A stretch of DNA of 64,000 bases. Source: Colletotrichum lupini (Eukaryota > Ascomycota > Sordariomycetes > Glomerellales > Glomerellaceae). Position numbers and translations under genes: made by a program. Shown one piece after another: positions 24,975 to 35,385 of the stretch (position 1 is its first letter; the number at the start of each line of letters is the position of its first letter). A model generated the notes under the pieces. The model worked only from the letters and a program-made list of their open reading frames with translations. It did no database searches and was not told the DNA's origin. The stretch lies in assembly GCF_023278565.1 (NCBI RefSeq), contig NC_064675.1:744001-808000 (forward strand), given 5' to 3'.

Positions 24975-27900
24975 GCTGGGCGGATTGGATGAATTGGAGG
25001 GAATTGAGACGATGAGAGACGGAAGAGGCAGTCGGTGCTCTCAAAATGGGACCTAGATGTTGGGTATCACGGCGACGATGGTGGTCAAGTTAAAAAGGGG
25101 GAAGAGTTGGGCCGTCGCAATCCGAGGATGCAGTTCCGCAGGAAGATTCCGAAAAAGGGTTGAGGACGCAGTACCTGAACAATCTGCTGGACCGGAGTCC
25201 GGGGGTGGGGGTGGAATCTGCTGCACCGCACATCGGCGAGGGAGGGCAAGCAGCTCATCGTCAGCTTTGTTAGTCTGCTTGGTCCAATTTCCACATCAAC
25301 TCTTCTTTTCTCAGATACTGTGTGTGGCCAGCTGACTGTGCTTCTGTTTCGCATTGGAGCTCGGTCATGGCTCGTTGCTCGCCTGTTCTTGTCTTCGGAG
25401 AACGAACCTTTGACGAACCTCGACATCTCAAACATCGCAGTTCATGGACGCTCTGCTGAGAACGAGGACCGTGGTGAACTGTGCTCTGCCTTAGCTAAGG
25501 TACCCGTGGATCATGGACAGTAGTCGTGCTGTTTGACGCTGTACCTGCATCTGGTAAAAAAAGACTGGTACGACAGGCGAGCCTGTAGTGTACGGAGTAA
25601 GCTCTAGAACTAACAACAGAGCACTTGCAGACGCTCCCCACAGTCCAGCTCATCGAGGCACATGAGGCTATGCAGGGCACACCTTGGCAAGGACCTTCAC
25701 GGCTTCAGGCACTTGAGCGAGGCGTTCATGGCATTGGGAACCCAGAGACTCGCCCATTCCGCTCTGTGGCTGGTGCACCAATGCGCCCCCCTCCTCTACC
25801 CTCCCCTTCGATGCGTCTCGTTGGACTCGATCAGTGTTGCGCTATCGCTGTCGCTTCATATCGATAACGTTGTCCAAGCGGACTGGGAAGACGTCTCAGA
25901 ACGGGACCCAATGCTGGGGTGAAGCCTGCAAGTCGACGGGCCTCAATCAAAGATGGTGCAGTGACAGCTCACACAATCCCACAGTTGAGGATCTTGTTAC
26001 ACGGGTAAACAAGCACTGCAGACGGGAGATTGTGTGAAATGTCATTGGCCGCACCCAAGATTCCTAGTATCACAATCTGGCGAAACCGCAACACGCGATT
26101 CGGTCATCGAAGAGATCGAGATGGCCAACTAATGTCACCAAGGCCTCGGAAAACTAGCCGATATGCCGTACGTTGCAGGTGGGTCGATGACTGCTATTGA
26201 AGGGTCGCGGAGAATACAAACGTGTAACAAAGAAGCAACGGCATATCGTCAAGCCGTTGATGGAAATTCAAGTCTCGAATTAAATGACAATTCGTGCTGT
26301 CCCATTTCGAGCTCGTGTTACCCAACGTTGTGTCCCAAGTCAACGGTCAAAAAAAGCGAGACATGCGCTGCGCCTCTGGTTCGTTCGACCCATTGCCAAC
26401 TGGTCATCCGAGCGCCTTGGTTGCTTTTCTCTCTCTTTGCCTTCTGCAACGTCTTGCTTCCATCGCCAAAGTCGAGGGCGCCCTGTGCACGCAGAATATG
26501 GTTATGCGATGGGGCCTCACGTAGGAACTGTTCAGCCAAGTGAGTGCCTTGATTTGCTGGGGTCAAGTCAGTTGTTGAACCGTCGGTGAAGCCGACTGGC
26601 AGGGCAAACGATGCTCCATTATGTCCAAGGCACTAGTGGACGAGGGTATTGACAACAGCATTGAGTTGGGCAGAGATGGGCCAAATAGCTGTATGCATTG
26701 TGTCGAATGCATTGCCGGAAAGACACGTCCAACGCAACTATTTTGGTGATAACGTCACTTTGACCCTTCCAGACAAGTCATCGGACGGCGTAAGGTGAGG
26801 AGGAGGGCTGTCGACAAGTATGGGAACAAGGGGGTTCCATGGTGAAGTGCTTCGCTGGCTTAGCAAGGCTGCCAGGCGACTCAACTTGGAACCATGGATA
26901 GGGCGGCGGGAGGTGAAGGTGAATTTTGACTGTTTGGCCAAAGGCGGGCCGTTGGACGATGAATTGTGCGACGACAGGGTCCTGTAGTGGTAGCAATAGC
27001 CGGGGGAGAACAGGTTAACGGCACTGGCGGGAACTTGGAAGCTCTTTAGCTCAGCTCTTCTCGTCATGCACAGCAGAGCTTGGGACGTGGAGCAGTGAAA
27101 GCCTCGCGGGATCTGCGTAGGCTGGACTAGTGCAGGATACCGAGGGTCGCATTTTGATGACATGGCCGGGTAGAAGAAGAAGCGGATGACTATGCCTCGA
27201 AGCAATGCCAATGCTCAATGGCGGCATGGCTTGATGCTAGAGCGGTTGCGAACTCCAGAGCATCCGAGAGCGAAGGCGGGTGAGGGAATCGTGGTCCTTG
27301 GAAGAGGGACGGCGACTGCAAAGGAAGAATTGTCCGATCATCAGTCATCGAGAGTCCGGTGCGTCCGTCTCGGCCGTGTCGTCCGGGCAGCCTGTCAGGC
27401 TTCGATTCGCCCCTCCCCCTTTTCCCGCGCGTGATCTGATGGTTGCTTCCTGCTTGCTGCTTGGTGCCAATGGTTGACTGGATGGGTGCCGAGTTGAGTA
27501 ACGCGCCGGGGCCAGACGGGATTTGCCCAACAGCCGAGATCACATTGGGTGGGTGGATATGGTAGTGGATCAAAGATGCAGCAAACGTGGTTCGGCCAGA
27601 GCAAGGCAAGCCGCAAGCCGCAAACCGTAAAATGAGGTGAGTTGTTAGTCGCGAAGACTGGCCGGAGCATAGCAGACAAGGTTGTGGATATCAGGTAGGG
27701 TACGGAGTATTCGTTGTGTCGTTGCTTGTGGAAGGGCCCGCAGAGGGGGTCTGACACTTGGACATTGGGTGAAAATCCAAGAATAAGGATGATTAGGAGC
27801 CAAAAGTTGTAAGCCTCGCTTGACTGTCAGAGGCAAGCAGCATAGTAGGCATTAGCGGTTGGGCTAGGGGGCCAAATGCTGGTGTGTGTGTGTGATACCT

Positions 27901-29990
27901 ATGTGCGTGTTCAAGAGAGCGATCATCGTGAGTCTAACAGTAGGAGTTCTAGGCGAGGTACGGATAGAAAGACAGACCAATTGGAGGCAAGACAAGAAAA
28001 AAAGAAAGAAAGAAAGGACCGTGCAATAGAAAGGCGAACAGCGGGCAACCCGGACGTGTCGGGAGGCCAGGGGTCAGAAGCGGGAAGAAAGACAAGAAAA
28101 AAAAGACTCGTCGAGGTGTGCGAGAATGAGACCTGGGAGTCGATCCTCGAAATTGAAATGATACGCGCTAACGGGGAAGAGAGGAAGAAAAGTCACTCGC
28201 ATCGCGGCTTCCACATGAGTTGCGCAGTGGGCAGAGAGCCCCATTAATCATCACAACGGGATGGGGGGGGAAGATACTTTGAGGCTGCACCTTATTATGT
28301 GCATTCCAAAAGTACCTTTTTGATAACATGCTGTCGTACTAGGGTCATACAACCTGGAAGGCACGGATGCTACACAGTAAGGTACAGCCCGTCCACGCGG
28401 TAATTTTCCTCACCGTCGTGGATCTCCTCTGCATTATCCGTATTGTGTTTTTTTCTTCTTCCTTCCTCGTCAGGGTCATTGCCTTTATTTCCCAACTTGT
28501 GCCCTCTTTCCTTTTCAGACTTCTTCTCCTCCTTCTTCCTCTTCCCCTTCCTTCCTCTCCAAGCTCACATTATCCTGTGGTTCCTTCCTTTCATTCCCCG
28601 TCCTAACCTTCCCTTGGACTCTGGAGCTGCCTTCCCGAACAGCCCGACAGCAGACCAATCGCAGGCCTGCATCGATCGAGAAGAGAGGTCCAGACACCAC
28701 TTCGACGCCATAGGTACCTCGTCACCTGCTTTTCGCCGTTGGGATACTTAGGCCACCAAGTAAGGTACCTTTCCAGGTTGCCTGTCTCGACTCTCAACAC
28801 ACTCGAAAAAAGTCACCTCACTTTCAAGGTCCTTACCTCATCACTGCGTCTACGTACTCCGTACCTTACGTAGGTAGTACGAAGTACCTTAGCTCATCGC
28901 TCATCAACGCGCCTCACCTCAGTGCAACAGCTGCAGCACCCACCCGCACCAATTTTACCTAAAATCACGGTCCAATCCCATCGCGCGACAAGCCGAAATC
29001 GACAATTTGCCTTTTCCTCTTTCGCTCCCGCCATCTCCAACAAATCTCCCTCCATCCTCCCGAGTTTCCAGCCTCCTCAGCACTCACTCCTTGCAGTTGC
29101 AGCCCCTTGCAGCTGTTACAAATTCTGCGAGACTTGCTCGGTTCACCACCTTTTGTCGTCTGCATCTTCTGTTTCTCAACGGGAACCCCATTCTTCAGAT
29201 TTGCACCAAACCTGGAACTCTCGCTCTGAGCCACTGCAGAGCCACGACCTCTTAAGTGCATCCTCGTTGCTCTCTTGCGCCCCCTTAACCCCCTTTTCGC
29301 TTTCGCCTCCTCAACTTCTTGCTTTCTCACAACTTGCTCAATCGCAAAAGCAAAAGAAGTCGCCAAAGAGAAGAAGAAAAAGATTTCCTCGGACCTACAC
29401 GACTGTATCTCCAACCTCCAACTTTCGGCCACTTGAGCACCAGCTGCTTACAGCCTTTCTTGGTGAGTGCTTGACCGTTAATTCATCATCATCATCATCA
29501 TCACCTTTCCTCCAAAAACAACCCAATCCGAGGACTCCGGCGCCTCGATAGCCTCTGTAGCTCCCCCAAGCGTCTTGTTAGCGCTTCCCTTGTGTCTTGT
29601 TTCGTGCTTCCATCAAACCGCCGCAAGAGGTCGGAGGTGAGCCCTTGGCTATTCGCACTTCTAGCGCGCTCATCTTAGTGGTCGCCTACTCTGTGCCTGC
29701 GACCGCGGGTGCGCCACTGACACTCTGACCGACAATTTCCCTAATTCTCAAACCACCAACCATTTTTGTTATCTCTTCCACAACATCCGGGCCTCCCGTC
29801 AGACTTGCATTTCGTGCTGACCGATCGTCTTTCTTCTTCACAGCGCATCAATTCTCGGTTTCGTCAAGGAAAACAGCTTCGTCCTCGTTCTCTCCCTCAA
29901 TTCGGTCTTTTCCTGCTCCATTGCAGACTTCGAATACCCCTATTCCAATCGCCACTGAGTCGACCATAGCCAGCCACGCGCTTCTCAGCA
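24975..29990. other. 5-kb intergenic region between two divergent genes
   Basis: Acetoacetyl-CoA synthetase (-) and LCB2 (+) are divergent, so both promoters lie here. The last kilobase (about 28.9-29.99 kb) is C/T-rich and likely the LCB2 leader; GGTGAGTGC at about 29460 could be a UTR splice donor. Other features are the nonamer TACGGAGTA at 25591 and 27701 and its complement at 28855, a GT run near 27882 and (TCA)n near 29482. No protein-coding gene is supported. Confidence 0.5.
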
Positions 29991-32006
29991 ATGCCCCGTA
30001 GAATTGCGAATCCCTTCTCCAACGCTCATTCACCCGCCATGCCGCTCTCCGAGAAGGAAAGGAGACCTTCTCGTTCCGGCAATCGCATCACCAACTTCTT
30101 CACCTCCCCCAAGGGCGCTAAGGACAAGGACCACCAGACTGCCCAGCAAGCTCTCCTCGCCATGCAGCAGCAAAACATCTCGTCCACCCAAATCACCCCT
30201 TCCACCATCTCCCTGCCTACAATTTCGCTCTCAACTGCCACCGCTGGCGAGCCCGACACCACTGACCCCCCTACGACCCTCTTTTCGCCTCCCTCAGCCG
30301 TCGAGACGGAGAAGAAGAGGCGCTTCGATGCTCAATTCGGCCCTCTCCTTCACCCTACCCACCGATACGTGAGCAAGTCCAACGATGGCAAGCCCTTGGA
30401 CCCGCCCATCATCGATGAGCCGCCCTACTACTACATCCTCACTACCTACATCAGCTACCTGCTTCTCATTCTCTTCGGCCACGCCCGCGACTTTTTTGGC
30501 AAGCGCTTCGGCGACAAGAAGCATTACCAGGCTCTCAAGCCCCAAAATGGATACGCTCCCTTGAACGAGGACTTTGACAACTTTTACGTTCGTCGTCTGA
30601 AGATGCGCATTGACGACTGCTTCGCACGACCCATCACCGGCGTTCCCGGCCGCTACATTACCCTCATGGATCGCGAGTCTAGAGACTACAACAGAACCTA
30701 CAACTACACTGGCACACACACCGAGACATTGAACATGAGCTCCTACAACTACCTTGGTTTCGCGCAGTCGGAGGGCCCTTGTGCCGATGCTGTTGAGGAA
30801 TGCGTCAAGAGATACTCTCTCAGCACTTGCAGCCCCCGCGCTGATGTCGGTACTTCGGACTTGGCTCTCGAGGTCGAGAAGGAAATCGCCAGCTTCGTCG
30901 GCAAGCCCGCTTCCATGGTCTTCTCCATGGGTTTCGTCACCAACGCTAGCTCGTTCCCCGCCCTCGTCTCCAAGGGTTGCCTCATTCTCTCTGACGAGCT
31001 CAACCACGCTTCCATCAGAGTCGGTGCTCGTCTCTCCGGTGCGGTCATCTCATCCTTCAAGCACAACGATGTCGTCGATCTCGAGCGCAAGCTTCGGGAG
31101 GCCATTTCTCAGGGTCAGCCCCGCACCCACCGCCCTTGGAAGAAGATCCTGGTTGCCGTCGAAGGTCTGTACTCTATGGAGGGCACCATGTGCGATCTCC
31201 CCGGTGTCATGGCATTGAAGGACAAGTACAAGTTCTACCTCTTCATCGATGAGGCCCACAGCATTGGCGCCGTCGGGCCCCGTGGCCGTGGTGTCTGCGA
31301 CTACTACGGTATCGACCCCGCCCGTGTCGATATTCTCATGGGCACTCTTACCAAGTCTTTCGGTGCCAATGGTGGCTACGTCGCCGCTGACAAGAGCATC
31401 ATCGACAAGCTCCGTAGCTCCAACGCCGCGACCACTCTTGGCGAGTCGCCTGCTCCTTCCGTCCTCATGCAAATTCTGGCCTCTCTCCGTTTGATCACCG
31501 GCGAGCTCTGCCCCGGCCAGGGGGCTGAGCGCCTGGAACGTATTGCCTTCAACTCTCGCTACCTACGTCTCGGTCTTAAGCGCCTCGGTCTCATCGTCTA
31601 CGGTCACGATGATTCCCCCATTATCCCCGTCATGCTCTACAACCCCGGAAAGATGCCCGCCTTCAGTCACGCCATGCTCAAGCGCAAGATTTCCGTCGTT
31701 ATTGTCGGCTACCCCGCAACGCCTCTTATTAGCTCGCGTGTCCGATTCTGCGTCTCTTCAGCCCACAACAAGGAGGATCTTGACAGACTCCTGGCTGCCG
31801 TTGACGAGGTTGCCGACCAACTTCAGATCAGATTCTCTACTGGTATTGCTGGCGGACAGGAGCCTCTTCCCGAAGGCATCACTCCCGAGACGGAAGCTGA
31901 GTGGCGCAAGGCGAACGGCACGGAGGGCATGTACAAGGCTCCCCGCTGGAAGCTCGAGGATGTCATCGCTCGTGGAGTTCAGGATGCCAAGATGCGCCTT
32001 CGGTAA
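29991..32006 (+). CDS. LCB2: Serine palmitoyltransferase subunit 2
   Basis: Catalytic subunit of serine palmitoyltransferase, which condenses L-serine with palmitoyl-CoA to 3-ketosphinganine, the first step of sphingolipid synthesis in the ER membrane, together with Lcb1. One uninterrupted exon of 671 aa. A hydrophobic segment at about residues 146-165 (YYYILTTYISYLLLILFG) is the expected membrane anchor. The alpha-oxoamine synthase fold follows, with SSYNYLGFAQ, DELNHASIRVG, FIDEAHSIGAVGPRGRG and the PLP-lysine motif GTLTKSFGANGGY, Lys455. The N-terminal 110 residues are Ser/Thr/Pro-rich and disordered, typical of fungal Lcb2. The ATG at 29991 is the first in frame; a second ATG at residue 17 is possible. 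Strong GC3 bias indicates good expression. Confidence 0.97.
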   Translation: MPRRIANPFSNAHSPAMPLSEKERRPSRSGNRITNFFTSPKGAKDKDHQTAQQALLAMQQQNISSTQITPSTISLPTISLSTATAGEPDTTDPPTTLFSPPSAVETEKKRRFDAQFGPLLHPTHRYVSKSNDGKPLDPPIIDEPPYYYILTTYISYLLLILFGHARDFFGKRFGDKKHYQALKPQNGYAPLNEDFDNFYVRRLKMRIDDCFARPITGVPGRYITLMDRESRDYNRTYNYTGTHTETLNMSSYNYLGFAQSEGPCADAVEECVKRYSLSTCSPRADVGTSDLALEVEKEIASFVGKPASMVFSMGFVTNASSFPALVSKGCLILSDELNHASIRVGARLSGAVISSFKHNDVVDLERKLREAISQGQPRTHRPWKKILVAVEGLYSMEGTMCDLPGVMALKDKYKFYLFIDEAHSIGAVGPRGRGVCDYYGIDPARVDILMGTLTKSFGANGGYVAADKSIIDKLRSSNAATTLGESPAPSVLMQILASLRLITGELCPGQGAERLERIAFNSRYLRLGLKRLGLIVYGHDDSPIIPVMLYNPGKMPAFSHAMLKRKISVVIVGYPATPLISSRVRFCVSSAHNKEDLDRLLAAVDEVADQLQIRFSTGIAGGQEPLPEGITPETEAEWRKANGTEGMYKAPRWKLEDVIARGVQDAKMRLR

Positions 32007-33923
32007 AGCAAGAGTCATTCCAAATTGGAGTTAGCAAAGAAAAGATTCACGACTGTTCGGACCTTTGGGTCTGGCCATTGACGAGACGCGGACTGGACGG
32101 AACGATGAGGCAACGTCTAGGGTGGAAGAGGGAGTTTGGTGCCCTGTTTTCAATTCTGCCGGCTTCGACCTGTTTGCATGATACCTGTGATATCAACTGT
32201 CGAGTATCTATTATACCTTGATTGGGGAGCCTGCATGGCCTTGGCGTTTTTGGGAGTAATGATCGGAACAGCGAACGAATTCATGTGCCACGGCACCGTA
32301 CCAACATAACTAGTAGTATTAGGCTCTCAAGAGCTGAACAATATAGACGACAACTAAGGTACCTTAGAGTAATGCACATATCCTTCATTGGAGATTATAT
32401 ACAAACTTTGCAGTGCATGTGTACCCTTGCTGGTGATGTCGAGGGGATGCCTATCAGCCCCGTGGTTATATCCATATATTGGATGTCCAAGTCCTGAGTG
32501 CTCAAACGCTGATAAGAGAACTCGGGTTATTGTTGAAGTCGTGGCAGCTGAAAACTCTCAACCCCACAGCCGTCGGCAGACCACACAATGGCCCGCTTGA
32601 AGAACAGTATGTATGATTGTACAGGTGAGACGGGAAGTAGAGAATGCGAATATACATAGAGAAAGGGCGGCGTATATTCCGGAAGAAAGGCTCCACTATT
32701 GGAACGTAGGTAGGCATATGAGAAAACTGTTCTCGTCCTCCTAGCACCATCGGATGAGGAGACTTCTGGTGCAGTAGTTGCGACTGATCACTCTCAACCA
32801 CACACAAAGGGACTCGACCCTCGGTGGCTTATTTTGTTTGTTGAGCTCTGGGTTCGAGTCATCATACAAGTGTTTATAGTCTTTTTTCCCCAGTGTAAAC
32901 AAGACCTATGGGTTATGCTTGATCTGAGGCTTCGAGATGGAGACCCGCGATGGAATATCTGCAAGCAACCGAAAATTAGACACTATCCATGTTGACATGT
33001 ATGTTAATAGTTGGGTCTAGAAGAACAGCAAGAAGAAAGATCTACTCGAGTCAAGCCAGAAAGCCCCATATTGGGACTATATTCAGGGCAAGTGGCTTGG
33101 TGGGAATACAGCTTCGATCTCTGCATCTTCAAGAACCAAGTGAGAGAATCCGTCTTGACGTACTACTATAGGATCAGGAATTATTCCAGGGGTTTCAGAA
33201 GGTTCGTTGGAGTGGGCAAGTTATATACACCTACGTCTACGCAATCGTAGTCCAGGTCTCATCAAACGGGCTTCAGTCTCCCGAAAGCTGGCGCCCCGCA
33301 ACATGATCTTGCAACACCGATGAAGCTCTCTACTTCTTGCGCAGTACAGCCGCTCTCTGACTGGTGGCAACGAGGATGAACAGCTCACGAGGACAACGGC
33401 CACTCATATAGCCGTCCGCCTCCAATACGGGAAGCGAGGACAACGTCAATTGACACCTTGAAAATCCGAAAACTCCCTTCTTACGTCTCCGTACTCGGAA
33501 CACCTGGTTCGATTTGTGCTCTGTATTTTACAGGTCGGCAACCGTTTACCGTGCGTATACCTGGCAAACTGATCTACTTGTACCCTTCCCCTGAGAATTC
33601 CGGATGAAGCGTATTCCTCCCCTGATTTGCAAATCAGCCAAAAACCCCCTCCCAACTATCTTTCTCATCCAAGACAGAGAGCGAAGCCCCCTTCCCCCCA
33701 ATGTCGGGTCCAATCGCCCTCCCGAGCGAAAAAAAAAACCCAATGGCCTTGAGAACAGAGCCGTAGCTCTCTACTTCACGAAGCCGAGAATCCACTGCGA
33801 ACTTCCGCCATGAACACGCAGCCTTAGCAATTTATTTGCCGCACCTACATGTCTCGTGTTAGCTTCTTTACCCCCTTCAAAGAACACACCTAGTTCGGGG
33901 GTGTATTTTTTTCCTCTCAAAAC
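32007..33923. other. Convergent intergenic region
   Basis: 3' flank of LCB2 (+) and of the small secreted protein gene (-). It contains a near-perfect palindrome CTAAGGTACCTTAG at about 32355-32368. I see no gene. TTCGAGT near 32854 is tRNA-like but no clover leaf forms. Confidence 0.5.
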
Positions 33924-34226
33924 CTACTCAGTACGGGAGTTGCCGGTGGTCTGGCTGACGCACTCCGCGGGCCACTTGGAGCCGCCGTCGCACTTGGAAG
34001 GGCATCCGCCGGCGCCGAGGCTGCTGTCGATCACCTAGTTGTCGAACCCCAAGTCAGTACGAGAGCCCAAGGTCACTACTCAAGACCAAGTAGGGGGCCA
34101 GAGGGTTTGTGAACGTACACAGCAGTGGCGTCCATCCTTGTACTTGCACTGGTACCAACCGGCGCAGGCCTCGGTGGTGGCGAAGAAGGCCAGGAAGGCG
34201 ACGGCGGCGGAGATGATGCGAACCAT
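33924..34226 (-). CDS. Small secreted cysteine-rich protein (effector-like)
   Basis: A 72-residue predicted secreted protein from two exons, 34226-34119 and 34034-33924, separated by an 84-nt intron (GTACGT...ACTAG) that falls exactly between codons. Residues 1-20 form a clear signal peptide (MVRIISAAVAFLAFFATTEA); cleavage may follow A20 or A22. The mature part of about 50 residues opens GWYQCKYKDGRHCC and has cysteines at 27, 35, 36, 47, 51 and 61 (plus 21 if cleaved after A20), spacing C-x7-CC-x10-C-x3-C-x9-C, which suggests three disulfides. It is small, basic near the N-terminus and has no enzyme motif. An ATG further upstream at 34430 would bury the signal peptide and lies before the TATA box, so I reject it. 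I do not recognise a named family. Size, signal peptide and Cys content fit apoplastic effectors or antimicrobial-type proteins of fungi; the function is inference. Confidence 0.82.
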
Positions 34227-34339
34227 TTTGAAGAGGATTGGCTTGGGTCTGGGGGGGTGGTGATGAAGATGGATGCGGAAGTGAAGCTGGTGTTGTCTCT
34301 GTGCTGGTGATTGTCTGAGGGAAGGGGAAGAGGCAGCTG

Positions 34340-34347
34340 TATTTATA
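34340..34347 (-). promoter_or_regulatory. TATA box of the small secreted protein gene
   Basis: TATAAATA on the minus strand lies 114 bases before the ATG at 34226, and the bases between are C/A-rich like an unstructured fungal leader. The placement implies a short 5' UTR of about 80 bases and supports the chosen start. Confidence 0.6.
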
Positions 34348-35385
34348 TTCGATCGAGACTCGCAGAAGATGGTTATATCCCGCAAAGGTGCCCTCCTGTT
34401 CTCCTCAAAGTCGCCGGTTTGTTCGTCCACCGAGATCCTCGAATGGATGCATTCGCCTGCCCATTTCTGCGTTGGGATACCCTCAAACTTTGGGGTATGC
34501 GTGTTAGAGTGACCGGTAATGAAGAGGTACGGAACTCAATCCTCCTGACTTGTGTCAGTGATGGAGTAAATTCCGGTGTCTTTTCGAGTCGATACTCCAC
34601 ATGACCTTTTTCAGCAAAAGCTCTACTCTCGTTGAAGGGTCCTAGTACATACAGTATACAGTCAAAGAGATATGTATATGCTAGTATACACTATTAAAGG
34701 GCAATCACGTACAGAGACATTTGCAAAGGGTGGGATTTCTTACGCTCATAGTGCCTAAAATAAAATTAAAATAAAAACTTCACATGACTCCTTACGTAGT
34801 TATCGTGAAGAGGTTCTAGCCTCTAGGACGTCAGCTTGTCGGAGTCTCCGCGACCTGTGAATGAGGCTTAAGTCCGCGTCCGGGTCGGTGTAAGGAAAAC
34901 CTAGCACATTACCCGAAGGCCTGTCACATTACTTGGAAAGACGGTGAGCATTGATGCTGAGTCAATGTAAATAGGCCTCCGTAGTGACTCCATCGTGAAG
35001 TCTTGGCGGATTACCAGGAGACGGGGCGGGTCGGTCGTAGGCGGCGAGGCTCCGGTGAATCTATGAGTAGTTGGGTCTGAAAGCGGACCGCGAGGGCTCC
35101 GATAGCACGGGGTAACATAGTACAGAAGAGATCTACAAGTTAGAGAGTGGAGTTTCCCTTGAGTCTGGAAGAAGTCTGGATTAGGTTGACTCGAGTGGGT
35201 TCACGATACTATCAAAGTACCCGGGGGCCTTGGTATTGCTTAACTCTCCGGTCAAGCTTTTCTACTACAACGCCAAGTTACAGTCAATATAATTAATCAC
35301 TTCCTGATTGACGATCGTGGGGACTATTGCCACATTTGGATTGGCATGTTGTTCGGGGCAGGCAACGGGATTGATCATTCACACT
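34348..35385. other. Gap between the secreted protein and rhamnosidase genes
   Basis: Upstream region of the secreted protein gene and 3' flank of the rhamnosidase gene. It is more A/T-rich than its surroundings, for example TAAAATAAAATTAAAATAAA near 34755. No gene or recognisable transposon remnant is visible. Confidence 0.45.

Noticed and set aside
32800..32870. Two T-loop-like words (GGACTCGACC and GGTTCGAGTC)
   Set aside because: Neither has a paired T-stem of five bases nor a matching acceptor stem.
34620..35340. A/T-richer gap as a RIP-mutated transposon
   Set aside because: No terminal repeats, target duplications or degraded transposase frames are visible.
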